64,000 nucleotides of DNA from Paramyrothecium sp. XJ0827. Lineage: Eukaryota; Ascomycota; Sordariomycetes; Hypocreales; Stachybotryaceae. The DNA is taken from the NCBI GenBank assembly GCA_020881915.1, contig JAJFPB010000006.1, forward strand, positions 2,418,001 through 2,482,000. Reading direction: 5' to 3'. The translations under genes and the position numbers were made by a program. Shown piece by piece: positions 34,987 to 45,314 of this stretch. The notes beneath the pieces are model-generated. The model saw only the letters and a list, made by a program, of their open reading frames with translations, was not told the DNA's origin and did no database searches. Positions within the stretch are counted from its first letter, which is position 1, and the number at the start of each line of letters is the position of its first letter.

Positions 34987-35361
34987 ATGGCGCACCTCAG
35001 TAAGCAATTGAGGATAAAATTGGCGACTCATGCTAACGTATCTCCACAGACGTCAAGCCGGACCCGGCCTACCTCAAGCTGCAGGGTGCGTGATCTCCAG
35101 TCTCGCGCGGTTAACGAGCATTCTTCTGACAAGATGCACAGCTATGCAGCGAACCCGTCACCAGTACTTCCGATGGACGCCGCGCACGGCCAAGATCACC
35201 TTCATGTACGTGTTGGTGGTCCCGGCCATCTTCGGATACGTCGCGTACAAGACTGATGTGAGCTTCCTCGTCAACCACGTCCAGCTGAAGGGAACTAACG
35301 AACACAGGGCCTGTACGACCTCCGAGCGAAGCGAAAGGGCGACACTCTCTACGAACGATAA
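34987..35361 (+). CDS. NADH:ubiquinone oxidoreductase B15 subunit (NDUFB4-like), complex I
   Basis: Four small exons, 34987..34999 (13 nt), 35050..35085, 35142..35257 and 35308..35361, give a 72-aa protein. All three introns are 50-56 nt with good donors (GTAAGC, GTGCGT, GTGAGC), and the last has an ACTAAC branch site. The protein starts MAHLNVKPDPAYLKLQ, continues AMQRTRHQYFRWTPRTAKIT, has one membrane segment (FMYVLVVPAIFGYVAY) and ends TDGLYDLRAKRKGDTLYER. The RHQYFRWTPRTA block and the single transmembrane helix match fungal B15/NDUFB4, an accessory subunit of the mitochondrial complex I membrane arm. It is easily missed by simple open-frame searches. AATAAA at 35414..35419 is a likely polyadenylation signal. 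Confidence 0.88.
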
Positions 35362-35551
35362 AGGAATACCGGCGCAAGCAGGAGCTATTGTACATACCCC
35401 GGGTTTTAGATGGAATAAAGCCACAATCAAATCATCGGATTCGCTGCGTTGATCTATTAACTGTCTGTATGACTATGATTATCATGGGTATCTCAACATC
35501 GGAAAACTACCTATCCCCAACCGCGAAAACGACAAGTAACGAAGGCATCCG

Positions 35552-36335
35552 TCACCAGCGTCCCCGGCCCCGGCCTCTCCTCGGAGGCCCCTCTGGAAGC
35601 CTCTCACCTCTCCTCCATTCACCCGACGGGACGCTACCCGGGCCTTCGTGTCGCCAGCCATCACGCCCGCCACGACCTCCTCCCCAGGCAAACCCATTAT
35701 CGGAGTTGTGAAAGCCACCCCGCTGACCTTGTCCGTAACGACCATCCCGGCCTCCTCCTCCTCCAAGTGACTCGCGTCGAGCACTCGTAGCCGGTGCCAC
35801 TGACCCATCCGCTAAGGGAGGGAGTACTGCGCATGAAACGTAATCCCCAACAACGAAATGAGCGTCTCGTAAAGTCTTACCATTGTCCTTGTCGGTTGTG
35901 ACAGGGATTTCTGCTTCCCCTAAATCTTCCGCAGAGAGACTGCCTTGGCCAATGACAATACTTCCAAGTTCCTTGACGGCAAATCGTGGTTGCGCATTGT
36001 TAATGGCATTGGTGCCACGTAGATCTGGACAGACTAGCTGGAATGCCAATCTGGTTCCGATGGAAGGGGAAGGGAGAATTGGTGGCTCCGCGATAGCTAG
36101 CTCAAGAGCCAGCTCCTTGAGGGTGCAATCCAACCTGGTGTAGATGGAAATATGTGTTGGTAGCGAAGGAGACGCAAATTCCTCGGGACTTGAATGGCTT
36201 AGAGCTGTGCTAGCGGCATAATGGTGTGCCTGATGGAATGTTTGCTTACCGATAATACTGGCCATTACGATAGAACAGCTTCACCAGAAACGGCGGCGGT
36301 GGAGAGTCCACGTCGGATCTGGAGTCGATAGACAT
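35552..36335 (-). CDS. sap18: SAP18 (Sin3-associated polypeptide p18) homologue with RGG tail
   Basis: Two exons, 36335..36250 and 36188..35552, give 240 aa. The 61-nt intron (GTAAGC...TTCAAG) restores MSIDSRSDVDSPPPPFLVKL, then FYRNGQYYRPEEFASPSLPTHI. The SAP18 ubiquitin-like fold spans about residues 14-160: the FLVKLFYR and YRPEEF starts, IYTRLDCTLKELALELA, and the C-terminal DARHFVVGDY-like segment (TLRDAHFVVGDYVSCAVLPP). The last ~70 residues are rich in Gly and Arg with RGG/RGR motifs, suggesting RNA contact. SAP18 works in Sin3 histone deacetylase complexes and, in animals, in the ASAP complex at exon junctions. It is divergent from prp18, with 463 bp between starts. Confidence 0.88.
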
Positions 36336-36798
36336 TGTGCAGACCACCGACTACATCAAGCTGGGGCACCGTGGATTCGTTGGTGTATGCTGTGATGCTA
36401 ATACTGTAGGTAACCAGTCCAGCTTAGATTGTATCGTGCCGCATTCACAACTGATAGACTCTCAATGTCTTGATTGGTTCCGAGGAGCTCAAGATCGTAG
36501 ATGAACTATCGAAGCTCAATTTCTAAATGCGACGCAGAGGCAAATGCATCCAAGACGATTTATTGTGTTCAAGGTGTGTTGCTGTGTGGACTTGCCGTTG
36601 GAGCATTATCCAAGGAATATCCGTTATCGATAAGCACCACGACGACTTAACGATCGGAACTGCGAAGAGGTTGCATTTCCATCCTCTACAGCATTTGCAT
36701 AAAGTTCCGAGGATAGCCTTGTCATTAAGCTGGGCCTGTGTGACTGTCTCAAATTCGACAACCTCTGATTAAAGACCCTCTTCGGCACAGCAGTCGTC
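36336..36798. promoter_or_regulatory. Shared divergent promoter region of sap18 and prp18
   Basis: 463 bp separate the two start codons on opposite strands, with no other gene. Both promoters must lie here. No named motif was recognised. Confidence 0.6.
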
Positions 36799-37898
36799 AT
36801 GGATTTTGCGGCGTTGATGAGCAAGGAGCTGGCCAAGTCCAAAAAGTCAGGTGATGGGGATAAGAAATACGCGAAGCGCTCAGAAATCGAGGCCGAACGT
36901 AAGGCAGCGTACCTGGCCGAGCAGAAAGCGATAGAGGAGGAACGACAAGCAAAGGCAGCAGCGAAGCGGAAGCGTGAGGAAGAAGCCGCTGTTGAGAACG
37001 CCATCCGCGAAGAGAAGCGTCGCAAACTAGCAGAGGAGTCGCGGAAGCTGCAGCAAGAGAAGGACCGAGAGGAAGAGCGTGTGCGCAGGAAACGGCTGGG
37101 TCTGCCCGAGCTACCTGAAACCCCGACCGAAAAGAGCGAAGATGGCGACCTCGAAGGCGAGGAGGACATTCCGGACGACCAGCTTGTGGAGAAGCTGCGG
37201 GCCATAGGGGAGCCTGTCCACCTGTTTGGAGAGACGCACACATCGAAGCTCCGACGGTATAGGCGATTGACGACCGTCATGACGCAGGGCCCGATACCCA
37301 CTACCTTACAGCTGGTGGACGAGAAGGACATGAAGCTGGACGGTGCGATGCCCAAGGACAAGGAGGGAAGGAAGCTGCTATTCAGACAACTCGCAAGCTA
37401 CTTCACCATGCTTTTGACGGCATATCAAAACACGATGGAGGCGGAGAAGATCGACACAACGGCAGGGAAGCAGGCATACAACACCATGGTGCAGACGAGG
37501 GAGAACCTGAGGCCGGTAAGTTAGCTCGCGCCCCCCATCTGTAATGCAACCTGTACCTAACATGATCTCCCCAGCTGTTCCGCAAGCTAGAGAAGGGCGA
37601 CCTTGACGACTCCCTCCTCGAGCCCATCATCGAAATAGTCAAGGCCATGCAGGAGCGCCGCTACGTCGACGCCAACGACGGCTACCTGCGCCTCAGCATC
37701 GGCAAGGCAGCCTGGCCCATCGGAGTGACCATGGTTGGCATCCACGAGCGTAGCGCCCGCGAGAAGCTGCACAATGGTGAGAAGGGCCACGTCATGGGCG
37801 ACGAGGTCACGCGCAAGTACCTGCAGAGCATCAAGCGCTGCCTCACCTTTGCCCAGGCGCGCTGGCCACCGACCGACTTGCGGCAGTTGATGGGATGA
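36799..37898 (+). CDS. prp18: Pre-mRNA-splicing factor 18 (Prp18)
   Basis: Exons 36799..37515 and 37575..37898 give 346 aa. The 59-nt intron (GTAAGT...CCCCAG) joins TRENLRP to LFRKLEKGDLDDSLLEPI. The N-terminal half is a highly charged helix (residues ~10-105). A PRP4/Prp18 N-terminal motif follows (DDQLVEKLRAIGEPVHLFGE near residue 132). The C-terminal Prp18 helical domain (about residues 195-335) includes the conserved loop YLRLSIGKAAWPIGVTMVGI. Prp18 acts with Slu7 in the second catalytic step of splicing, stabilising 3' splice site docking at the U5/Prp8 core. The gene is ~2.7 kb from prp8, convergent with csn1 and divergent from sap18. Confidence 0.96.
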
Positions 37899-38336
37899 GG
37901 GGATCAGGCGGTCCAGGCTCTCTTTTCCTTACTTGATGTGTTTGTGGGAGTTGGATGATACCCAGGTTTACGCGAATGAATGCAGCATGAGCTTGATGGA
38001 ATTGTACCTCAGGGGTATATCTAGAACAGCTTCTAAGGCTCTGATTTCATGACGTTTGATTATAATTTAAATACACCAAGCCGTTCCATGAAACAGCGTC
38101 ACATCGTTTTGCATTCAGAAGCAACCCCCATTTGTGTTGACACGGGACTATCTTGCGGCCATGGCATGCCCACAACCTTTAAATTCCTGGCTTACAATGT
38201 AGTCGTCTTTGATGTCATGATTAGGTGGAGTCTTCGCTTCCCTTCGTGAGATTATCTGTGGCCAGTATGTTGTGTAGGGCTTCTTGGCAACATGCGCAAT
38301 CACACCGCAAATGTGACAGTCAAAGCATGTGCGCTC
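37899..38336. other. Convergent 3' region of prp18 and csn1
   Basis: AT-richer spacer of ~440 bp between two stop codons. Nothing beyond the expected 3' UTRs is seen. Confidence 0.5.
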
Positions 38337-39968
38337 TCAACCCCGAGCCTCAACCTCTGCATTGTTGGACGTTGGTCGATTGTCATCATACCAAGCCTCG
38401 TCTAGGGCTTGCTTTCCGCCAGAACCAAATCCAGCTGCATTCTTCGGACCTGCGACCTCTAGTCCAGCCGCCACAATACTTATACGTCTAAGTCGCTCCT
38501 TAGCTTCATGTTCATAACTCTGCGAGACTTCTAGGGCGTTCTTCTGCATTTCAAGTCGCGGATCTGGTCGGACTGCAACAAGGAGCTGAGAAGACTGGAT
38601 TAGAACGATGATCTGACACGGGTTTCGGTCAAGGCTTACCTTGTTACGAGCATCAATACGGGCCTGTAGCTCGCCATCCCGGATCATGCCCACCAACTCA
38701 GCCTCCACGGATCCCCCGGGTCCGGCAAACGCCACGTTCAGGCTCTCGAGAGTGACGCAGGAAAATGGGACAAAATACTGCACTATGCACTTGGTCCGAA
38801 TGCGGGAGTACAGGCTGGGAATGTGTTTTTGCAGATAGATGTCAAGTAGATAATCTGTGCGGACAGACTCGAGGATAGACAAGCAGTTTGAATACCGTCC
38901 ATTGACGAATGCGCTGATGGCTTTGCGAATATGCGGTTCGTGCTCCAGGAAGGATCGGAATGATTGATTGTCCAAGACTCGCGCCTGTAGGTCTATTCGG
39001 TCCATGGTAGCGAGGGACAAGAGGCCGCCATAGATGGCGATGTCGTTGGGTGAGGCGATTCGGTTATATTCTGTGGCGGGCACAGTGATATCGGCGTGAA
39101 GAAAGTTCCTTGCTGCGTCCTCGAAATTCTCCAGCCCCAGATGGGCGACGCCAGAAACAATCTTGGTGAATGCTTGCAAGGACCGCTCGTTGTCGCTCTG
39201 CACACCAACTATCTTACCGATGTTGGTCAGGGTCATGGACCAATCACGTCGCTGTAGCGATACGTTGACAAGATGCATGCCGCAGTCGATAATCTGTTTG
39301 GTCGTACTGACATCCTGACGCATGCGGCTGAACGCTTCGGCTGCCTCATTCAGGTGTCCCATGCTCTCGAAGTGCTTGCCGAGATCCTCATTGCCCATCT
39401 TTTGAGAGAGTCAGTGCCGTTGCCAGGATATTTGGAGGGCAACCTACTCGAATGCTCTCTTTGATGAGGTTATTCCTGTAGCCCTTGAGCTCCGTCTCGA
39501 GTCTGTTGGTCTCAACTTTGTTGGCTGCTTCAGTTTTCTCGATCCAAGCATCGTCCCTCTCTGCCTCGGGCTCATCTGGGGCCGCAAATCTAATGCAGTC
39601 CCAGGCCTCCTTGTACCTTGAGACGTCGTTGGACTTCTTCGCTTCGATAACGGCAGCCTTGAGAGCGTCGACAGCAAGCGGGACGGAGCATTTGCCGATA
39701 AGCAGGAGTCGATCATAACGTGTCCGGCCTGTTACCTTGAGTCAGGAAAGGAAACAGAGAAGCTTGGATCAAGCACACCTTCGTAATTCTGTATGTAGAG
39801 ATCGATATCTAACTTCGGCTGCTCTGCAGGAGACGTATAGGTCAGCTCAAGCTAAGAGATCGAGTGGAGGGGACGTGTGGCGGGGGAGTTATCTCTACCT
39901 TTCACGATGATGCCCCCTAGGCTCTCCATCCTGTGGAAAAACTCAAGCAGAGCGCCGGATGCGGACAT
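38337..39968 (-). CDS. csn1: COP9 signalosome complex subunit 1 (Csn1/CsnA)
   Basis: Five exons in transcript order, 39968..39899, 39823..39779, 39728..39448, 39398..38640 and 38585..38337, give 467 aa. The introns are 75, 50, 49 and 54 nt. The last one keeps the frame open if unspliced, but removing it joins ARIDARNK to LLVAVRPDPRLEMQ, which fits the family. The protein opens MSASGALLEFFHRMESLGG and then EQPKLDIDLYIQNYEGRTRY. An RPN7-type helical repeat region follows (GNEDLGKHFESMGHLNEAAE and onwards) and a PCI domain near residues 290-400 (FVPFSCVTLESLNVAF, VEAELVGMIRDGELQARID). Csn1 is a scaffold of the COP9 signalosome, which removes Nedd8 from cullin-RING ubiquitin ligases and in fungi affects development and secondary metabolism. 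Confidence 0.92.
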
Positions 39969-40819
39969 GGCGACAGGTTGTTGGCTGTGCTTCGTATAAC
40001 AAAGCTCATGAAGCCAACAGTTCGTCGGTGACGATGCACGATCAATGTAGTACGGAATTCGGGGTTTCGGGAGGGTGTGAGATGGTGGGGTTGTTGTATG
40101 GGGAGGTAAGCTCAAGCAAGGTACCCACAGCGCAAGGTCCCTCCAGGCTACACAAGGTACTTACCTAAGGGACAGGTCGCTTACCATGGTACCTTAGGTG
40201 CACCTGAAAGCCAGGCAAGACAACATGAAGGCATGACACGTAAGGTACCTGTGGTAATTTAGGTACTAGGTATCTACTTGCTGTGTGAGGCACAAGTTTA
40301 CGACCAACACAGTACCTTATTATTAGTCCAATAACGGATATGGCCATTCTTATTACATCACACTCAGAAGCTGTGGGTAGCCACTTGGCATTGGCTTTAC
40401 AAAGGTACGAAAGTGCTTTTTCGCGTCATGACCATCAAATCGGTGAGGTCTTGAGACGTCCTCGCGTTTTGGGCGGACTGTCCTAGCTGCTTACCTTGCT
40501 TATAAGTAAGGCATTGCGCTTGCACATCTGTTGGTTTACTGTATTAAAGTGTTGCCAGTGAATAAAGTCAGTAAATAAAGCCAGCTTTGGCAGTGCAGAA
40601 GTCCCCTCCCCATGTATTACATATACCCGCAGAGTATTGATCACACACTGGTCAGTACAAGGTGTTGGGCAATTAGGTGACGGGCTTCACATTGGCCGAG
40701 CCCTCGTACTTGTGTGCAGCAGCCAAAAACGAAGAGGACAAGAGGGATCGCAAAGGCGAAACGATCACGGAGGTGGAGCGAAGCATTGGCCAAAAGGAGA
40801 AAAGTGCAAAAAATGAAAT
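39969..40819. other. csn1 upstream region with GGTACC-type repeats
   Basis: About 850 bp. It contains a cluster of short motifs built on GGTACCT/CTAAGG (near 40118, 40155, 40188, 40243, 40262, 40312 and 40405), several of them palindromic. The 65-codon frame near the right end overlaps the 3' part and terminator of the tRNA gene and is not a protein gene. Confidence 0.5.
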
Positions 40820-40893
40820 CTCCCCCGGAAAGGCTCGAACTTTCGACCTCCTGATTAACAGTCAGACGCTCTAGCCAACTGAGCTACAGGGGA
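40820..40893 (-). tRNA. tRNA-Asn (GUU), copy 1
   Basis: 74-nt cloverleaf with no intron. It has a 7-bp acceptor stem (TCCCCTG with CGGGGGA), a D-arm GCTCAGTTGGCTAGAGC and an anticodon loop CTGTTAA (anticodon GTT). Its T-arm is GAAAG-TTCGAGC-CTTTC. Compared with copies 2 and 3 the T-stem has paired changes that keep base pairing (GACAG/CTGTC becomes GAAAG/CTTTC), and A to G in the loop. A T6 run just downstream on its strand is a Pol III terminator. Confidence 0.97.
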
Positions 40894-41845
40894 AGATTCG
40901 TTATAGAGGCAAGGTTTGCTACATACTATATTCCTTTGTGCAAGTTACCCAGCCAAAATCGTAGCCACCCTTTCCACACTCGGCTTTCAGTTCTTCTCTA
41001 AGAAAACCCAAGCTTCCATTCTTAAACGGCTTCTTGATTCCATGATGGAATACGGGAACTATGTTTCTCTAACAATGTCATATGCCATTTTCAAGCAAGA
41101 GTTAATATTGCAGATTGCGCGTGATTTAAAGCGCTCTGTCTCACACTCCACTGTAGGTGCATTGCCAAACCACTTGCCTCACCGGGAAAGCTACATTGTA
41201 GGATATGTGTTAGTAGAAACGCTGAGATGCTGTTTTTCTCCAAGGGGCGCGCATACGCAACAGGTTCAAGCTGTTTATATTGTCTGTGAACTACAGAGCG
41301 TAGGCAAGTTACCTTTCCCGCACTAAATCTTAGCCATGCGCCCGCTTGCTGGCATAATAAGTTGTGGTAAAGTCATCAGACATGCAATTCCACCAGCAAG
41401 ATGAACTAGCACTGGGCGGCATTGCCCATGGGTAACATTTAGTATCCTGCCCTACTAATCATGTCAACTCTTTTCCTGCATGGTTGATCGACAGACCCTA
41501 CCATAAGGTACCTAAGGCATCTAAGGTAGTTATTTGTCATAAAAAGTTACCCTCAGCTCGGAGTCAGCCATAACGCGAACTCTATCAGGTAAGGTAAAGG
41601 GCGTAGCACAAGTATACAGGTATTCACATCAACGTTGTCACCAATATAAGACTACTTTACACTTGTCATTCTTTACACTTCTTTAAAAATAATCTTTTGG
41701 GTGTGGGGAGATCCAGTTCCAGTACCAAGACTTTCCGTGCCAGAGACCTTGCCGCTTCCGGCTCTTGATGGGTCCCTCCGTGGAACCCTTTACAAACACA
41801 TTTAATAGAGCAAAAAGAGCCAAAAAAGCAAAAGAAAAGACGCCT
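40894..41845. other. Spacer between tRNA-Asn copies 1 and 2
   Basis: About 950 bp, AT-richer than coding DNA. It has an AAGGTACCTAAGG motif near 41506 and no protein gene that I can support; the 136-codon frame at 40916..41326 has no recognisable features. Confidence 0.5.
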
Positions 41846-41919
41846 CTCCCCCGGACAGGCTTGAACTGTCGACCTCCTGATTAACAGTCAGACGCTCTAG
41901 CCAACTGAGCTACAGGGGA
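41846..41919 (-). tRNA. tRNA-Asn (GUU), copy 2
   Basis: 74 nt, identical in sequence to copy 3 but on the opposite strand. Anticodon loop CTGTTAA, T-arm GACAG-TTCAAGC-CTGTC, discriminator G, no intron. Downstream on its strand are TTTT runs that can terminate Pol III. Confidence 0.97.
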
Positions 41920-42483
41920 TTGGATGTTTCGTCATCGACCAGATACGACCTAGAAGCCGAGGCGTGCCGCGATATCGAATCTGCCTGACCTAGCACTATG
42001 CGAGTTGTTGAGCGTCACGGTATCTACATAAGTATCTAATTTTACCAGTCTCTCAATCTCAGAAATTGCCACAATGGCTTGATATCTCACGGCAGTGTGC
42101 AACAAAGGACATCCAATCCTATCTTCTGCGTGGGCACTCGGTGGTTGTTAAGTCAGGTAGAACAAGTGCTCAAAGTTGTGAAGCGCCACAGCGTTCAGCC
42201 TGCCTGATAAGGATTTGGGCACCTCGCGTTGTTCAGTAGGATATTAGATGATCACAAAACCATGGTCTCGATTTTGAAACCTGAGGTTATTGGGATTAGC
42301 ACGGTATGGCTATGCTCCCGCCATATATCAGGGATGTTGGCATGAGATGACAGGCAAATGTATCCGACCAACGCATCCCGACAGGATAACAAGATGGACC
42401 CGAATCGGCAGAATTATCCACTCCAGAGACGCAAAAGCATGGAAGAAACCTAGCTCACAATTAGCGGCAAACTTTCACCAACG
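41920..42483. other. Spacer between inverted tRNA-Asn copies 2 and 3
   Basis: 564 bp separating two head-to-head identical tRNA genes. The identity does not extend into the flanks. No gene is seen. Confidence 0.5.
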
Positions 42484-42557
42484 TCCCCTGTAGCTCAGTT
42501 GGCTAGAGCGTCTGACTGTTAATCAGGAGGTCGACAGTTCAAGCCTGTCCGGGGGAG
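42484..42557 (+). tRNA. tRNA-Asn (GUU), copy 3
   Basis: 74 nt: acceptor stem TCCCCTG/CGGGGGA, anticodon GTT in loop CTGTTAA, T-arm GACAG/CTGTC, discriminator G. It forms a perfect 74-bp inverted repeat with copy 2. A T5 run about 12 nt downstream is the likely terminator. Confidence 0.97.
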
Positions 42558-45314
42558 CGTACTTACATTTTTGCCGGCCTACCCATCAATTGGGTCACTT
42601 TTTTCCACTCAGTATGTTTTCAATTTTTGGCTTTCCATTTGCCCAACTATCCTACCCTTTTCTAACCTTGATCCGGTCCGCGCTTGGGTGTATTTTCCAT
42701 AATTGACGTACGTCGCCTAAGAAGATTATATGCTATCACAGCGTAAGCAGAACTTTCTCAGCTCAAATAACTACACCCGAGTTCGCGCAATTGCGAATTT
42801 GAAAGCATCAACTGTGTTCCGAAGCAGTACGGCGCCCAAGTCCAGGGTAGCGCATGCCTACAAGCCACAAATAAGTCGTATGTCATGGACTCCTTATAGC
42901 GACAGCCGAAGCCGTAGGCACACCTACCATTCGCTGTGGCTTTGAGAAGCCAGACCTGCACTGTCGTAGTATACATATCTAAAACCGGTGTGCTTCATCG
43001 TATGATTGGTAAAAAATCATGAACCTGTCTTACAAAGTGCATGTTGTTTTGAAGTGCTGCATAGCCACAAATACTTGTTTGACTGCATTAGCTGAGACCG
43101 ATTGGTCAAGTTCACCAAATACGCGGACGGCTCTCGGCCGTCTCTAACACTGAAGGGATTATTGCAGTTAGCTCGGAGCTCCATAAGGCTATGCCAATGC
43201 GCCCACATCTGACGGACCCAATGGCGTTTGTGCCTGTAGAGGAAAGATTGCCTGCGAACGGCACGCTTCTTCCGATGAATGTGGCCCCCCTCATCTCGAC
43301 ACCCATATCGAGGTGAAGACGCATGGAAGACCACCTTCGCCCAAATCCGATGGCCCGCTTGACTTCACCATCGCATAATTACCGTCAAACGGAGAGCAAG
43401 AGTGGACAGGGAAGAAACCCTAAGTTGATTTGCCTCAGAAGGTTGAAAATTAAGTTAGATCTGTAGAGCCGGTGCTGCGTGCCTAACCTTGGCTGTGGTG
43501 ACGCACTATACCTAAGGAGTGGTTGATTTTGCCCTGGCATGATCCCTGGCGTGTTCTCCTGCATACACACACGACCTGATGCAATGCAATGGTACAATGC
43601 GCATGCTGCCACAGGCGGTCACGGTCTCGGTCAAGGACGGACGGGCTTCTCAAGGTCACAGTCGCCGAATCATCTCCGGAACGCAGTCAGCAATGACCGC
43701 ACAGCGGGAGGCGTAGGGGCGTGATAGTTGCATGGAGCAGGAATTTTCATAACCACCAGCATGACTCGACTTCGGTTGTTACCAATCTACTTCTGACTAC
43801 TCACGACATACTTCGTACCGTCGGGTCACTGAGGCTTCGCGAATAAGACGGACAGAATCCGATTTTCGCTCGGCCAATGACAGGAAACGTTCTAAGGGTG
43901 TTTCACCAAAGAGCTGCCCCCTTTGCTACCGTCGGCTTTCTTCCCTCGCAAGGCATATCTTGCGCCGCAGCTCATGCCATTGGACGTGCTCTGGTCCTTA
44001 GTGACGGTGGCGCACACAGGCCTGCAGGTCATTGGCTGTTCCGTATCATGTGCTTCTGGAGTACCTTTTTTGTACCCGTCTAAGCCGAGAACGTACCTTG
44101 CCTGTCCGTCGGTACACCAAATTACCTGGATCGTGTATCCCAGGAGGACGGGCCTGTCCAACGGGTCTGTTTGGCATGTGCCATGCAAAGCAGAACGTAA
44201 AATACCTTCATTTCCGAATGCCCACGCAGTACGCACGAGGTTGGAAATTGAAAGGAACATGGTCCATGGGTGACATCACTTCCATCTCGATTTGGGCTTT
44301 TTTTTGGCGCGATTCTCCAGGCCAGGTACCTACCGCAGGAAGGAATTCGGTTCCGCCTTTGGTCGTTCTCGACTCGCGGCACCTTCCGTGCGACAGGTAC
44401 GGCCCAGCATAGCCGTGGAGTGGTAGGAGCGCTTGTGCGTACCGGCAGCGGATATCCATGAATGCAAAGGCCACTAAAACTGACGGTACGCGCCCGATAG
44501 GGATCCTCGGCGCTGTCCTGTGCCCCCCCCAAACAACCCCCAGGTGTGGGCCTGCATGGCCTGAATTGTAGGAGGGCGGGCGCCTTGTCAGCGCATCGTT
44601 GCCCACAACCCGATTACCTTGCCGTGACGGTGACCGAGCCATCAGCTCGCCATTACGGATAGAGGCAAGGTGAGGTACCTAGACGACGTCCAGCAGGTCC
44701 TGTCACCTCCAGGCAAGTGCCTAGTGACCTTGGCCGCTATACGCAATCTGCAGGCCCTTTTTTCCCCCATTTCCTTTCCTGGCAGCAGCAGCGACAAGCA
44801 GACATTGCCGTGCCCCCCTTCCCCTCTTGGCCGCCCCATCCCATCCCATTCTCTCATTTTCTCACTTTTCAATCAACCTTCTCACCCTCGTTCTCCCCAC
44901 GTCGGAGTCCTTCCCACCCAGAAACCAGTCGACTACGTGCCGAGACCCGGGGGAAGACCGCGCTCAACTCTTCTGATGGCCGACTGTGCCAGATCCCCGG
45001 GCAATTGAGATATGGGCTACCATTGGCTTCGCAATCCGGGACCTGCAAAAAAGCCCACCAGGATCTGGCTCTGACTCTGGCTCTGCCTCTGGTAGTGCCG
45101 GCTCGCCCTGCGCGCTGTACGAAGCCCCGCCTCCGACGCCTGCGCACTGCAGTCCCAGGTTTCCCGCTAGTAGGGGGCTCGACGGGCACCACTCTCACTG
45201 CCAGCGCCGCGACGCCCACCCTTTTTTCGATCGTCTCGCTCTTTTCTCCTCCCATTCTCTCCGTCTTCGTCGTCGCCGCCTGCGCATTGAGCGGCGCACC
45301 TCCACGAACCCGCG
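42558..45314. other. 2.75-kb upstream region of the Zn2Cys6 regulator gene
   Basis: No gene recognised. Near 44325 and 44671 are GGTACCT motifs like those upstream of csn1. From ~44755 on, the strand is rich in C and T (for example CCCTTTTTTCCCCCATTTCC), as expected for a core promoter and leader. Open frames of 60-200 codons overlap on both strands and are not supported. A long leader for the regulator gene is likely. Confidence 0.5.
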
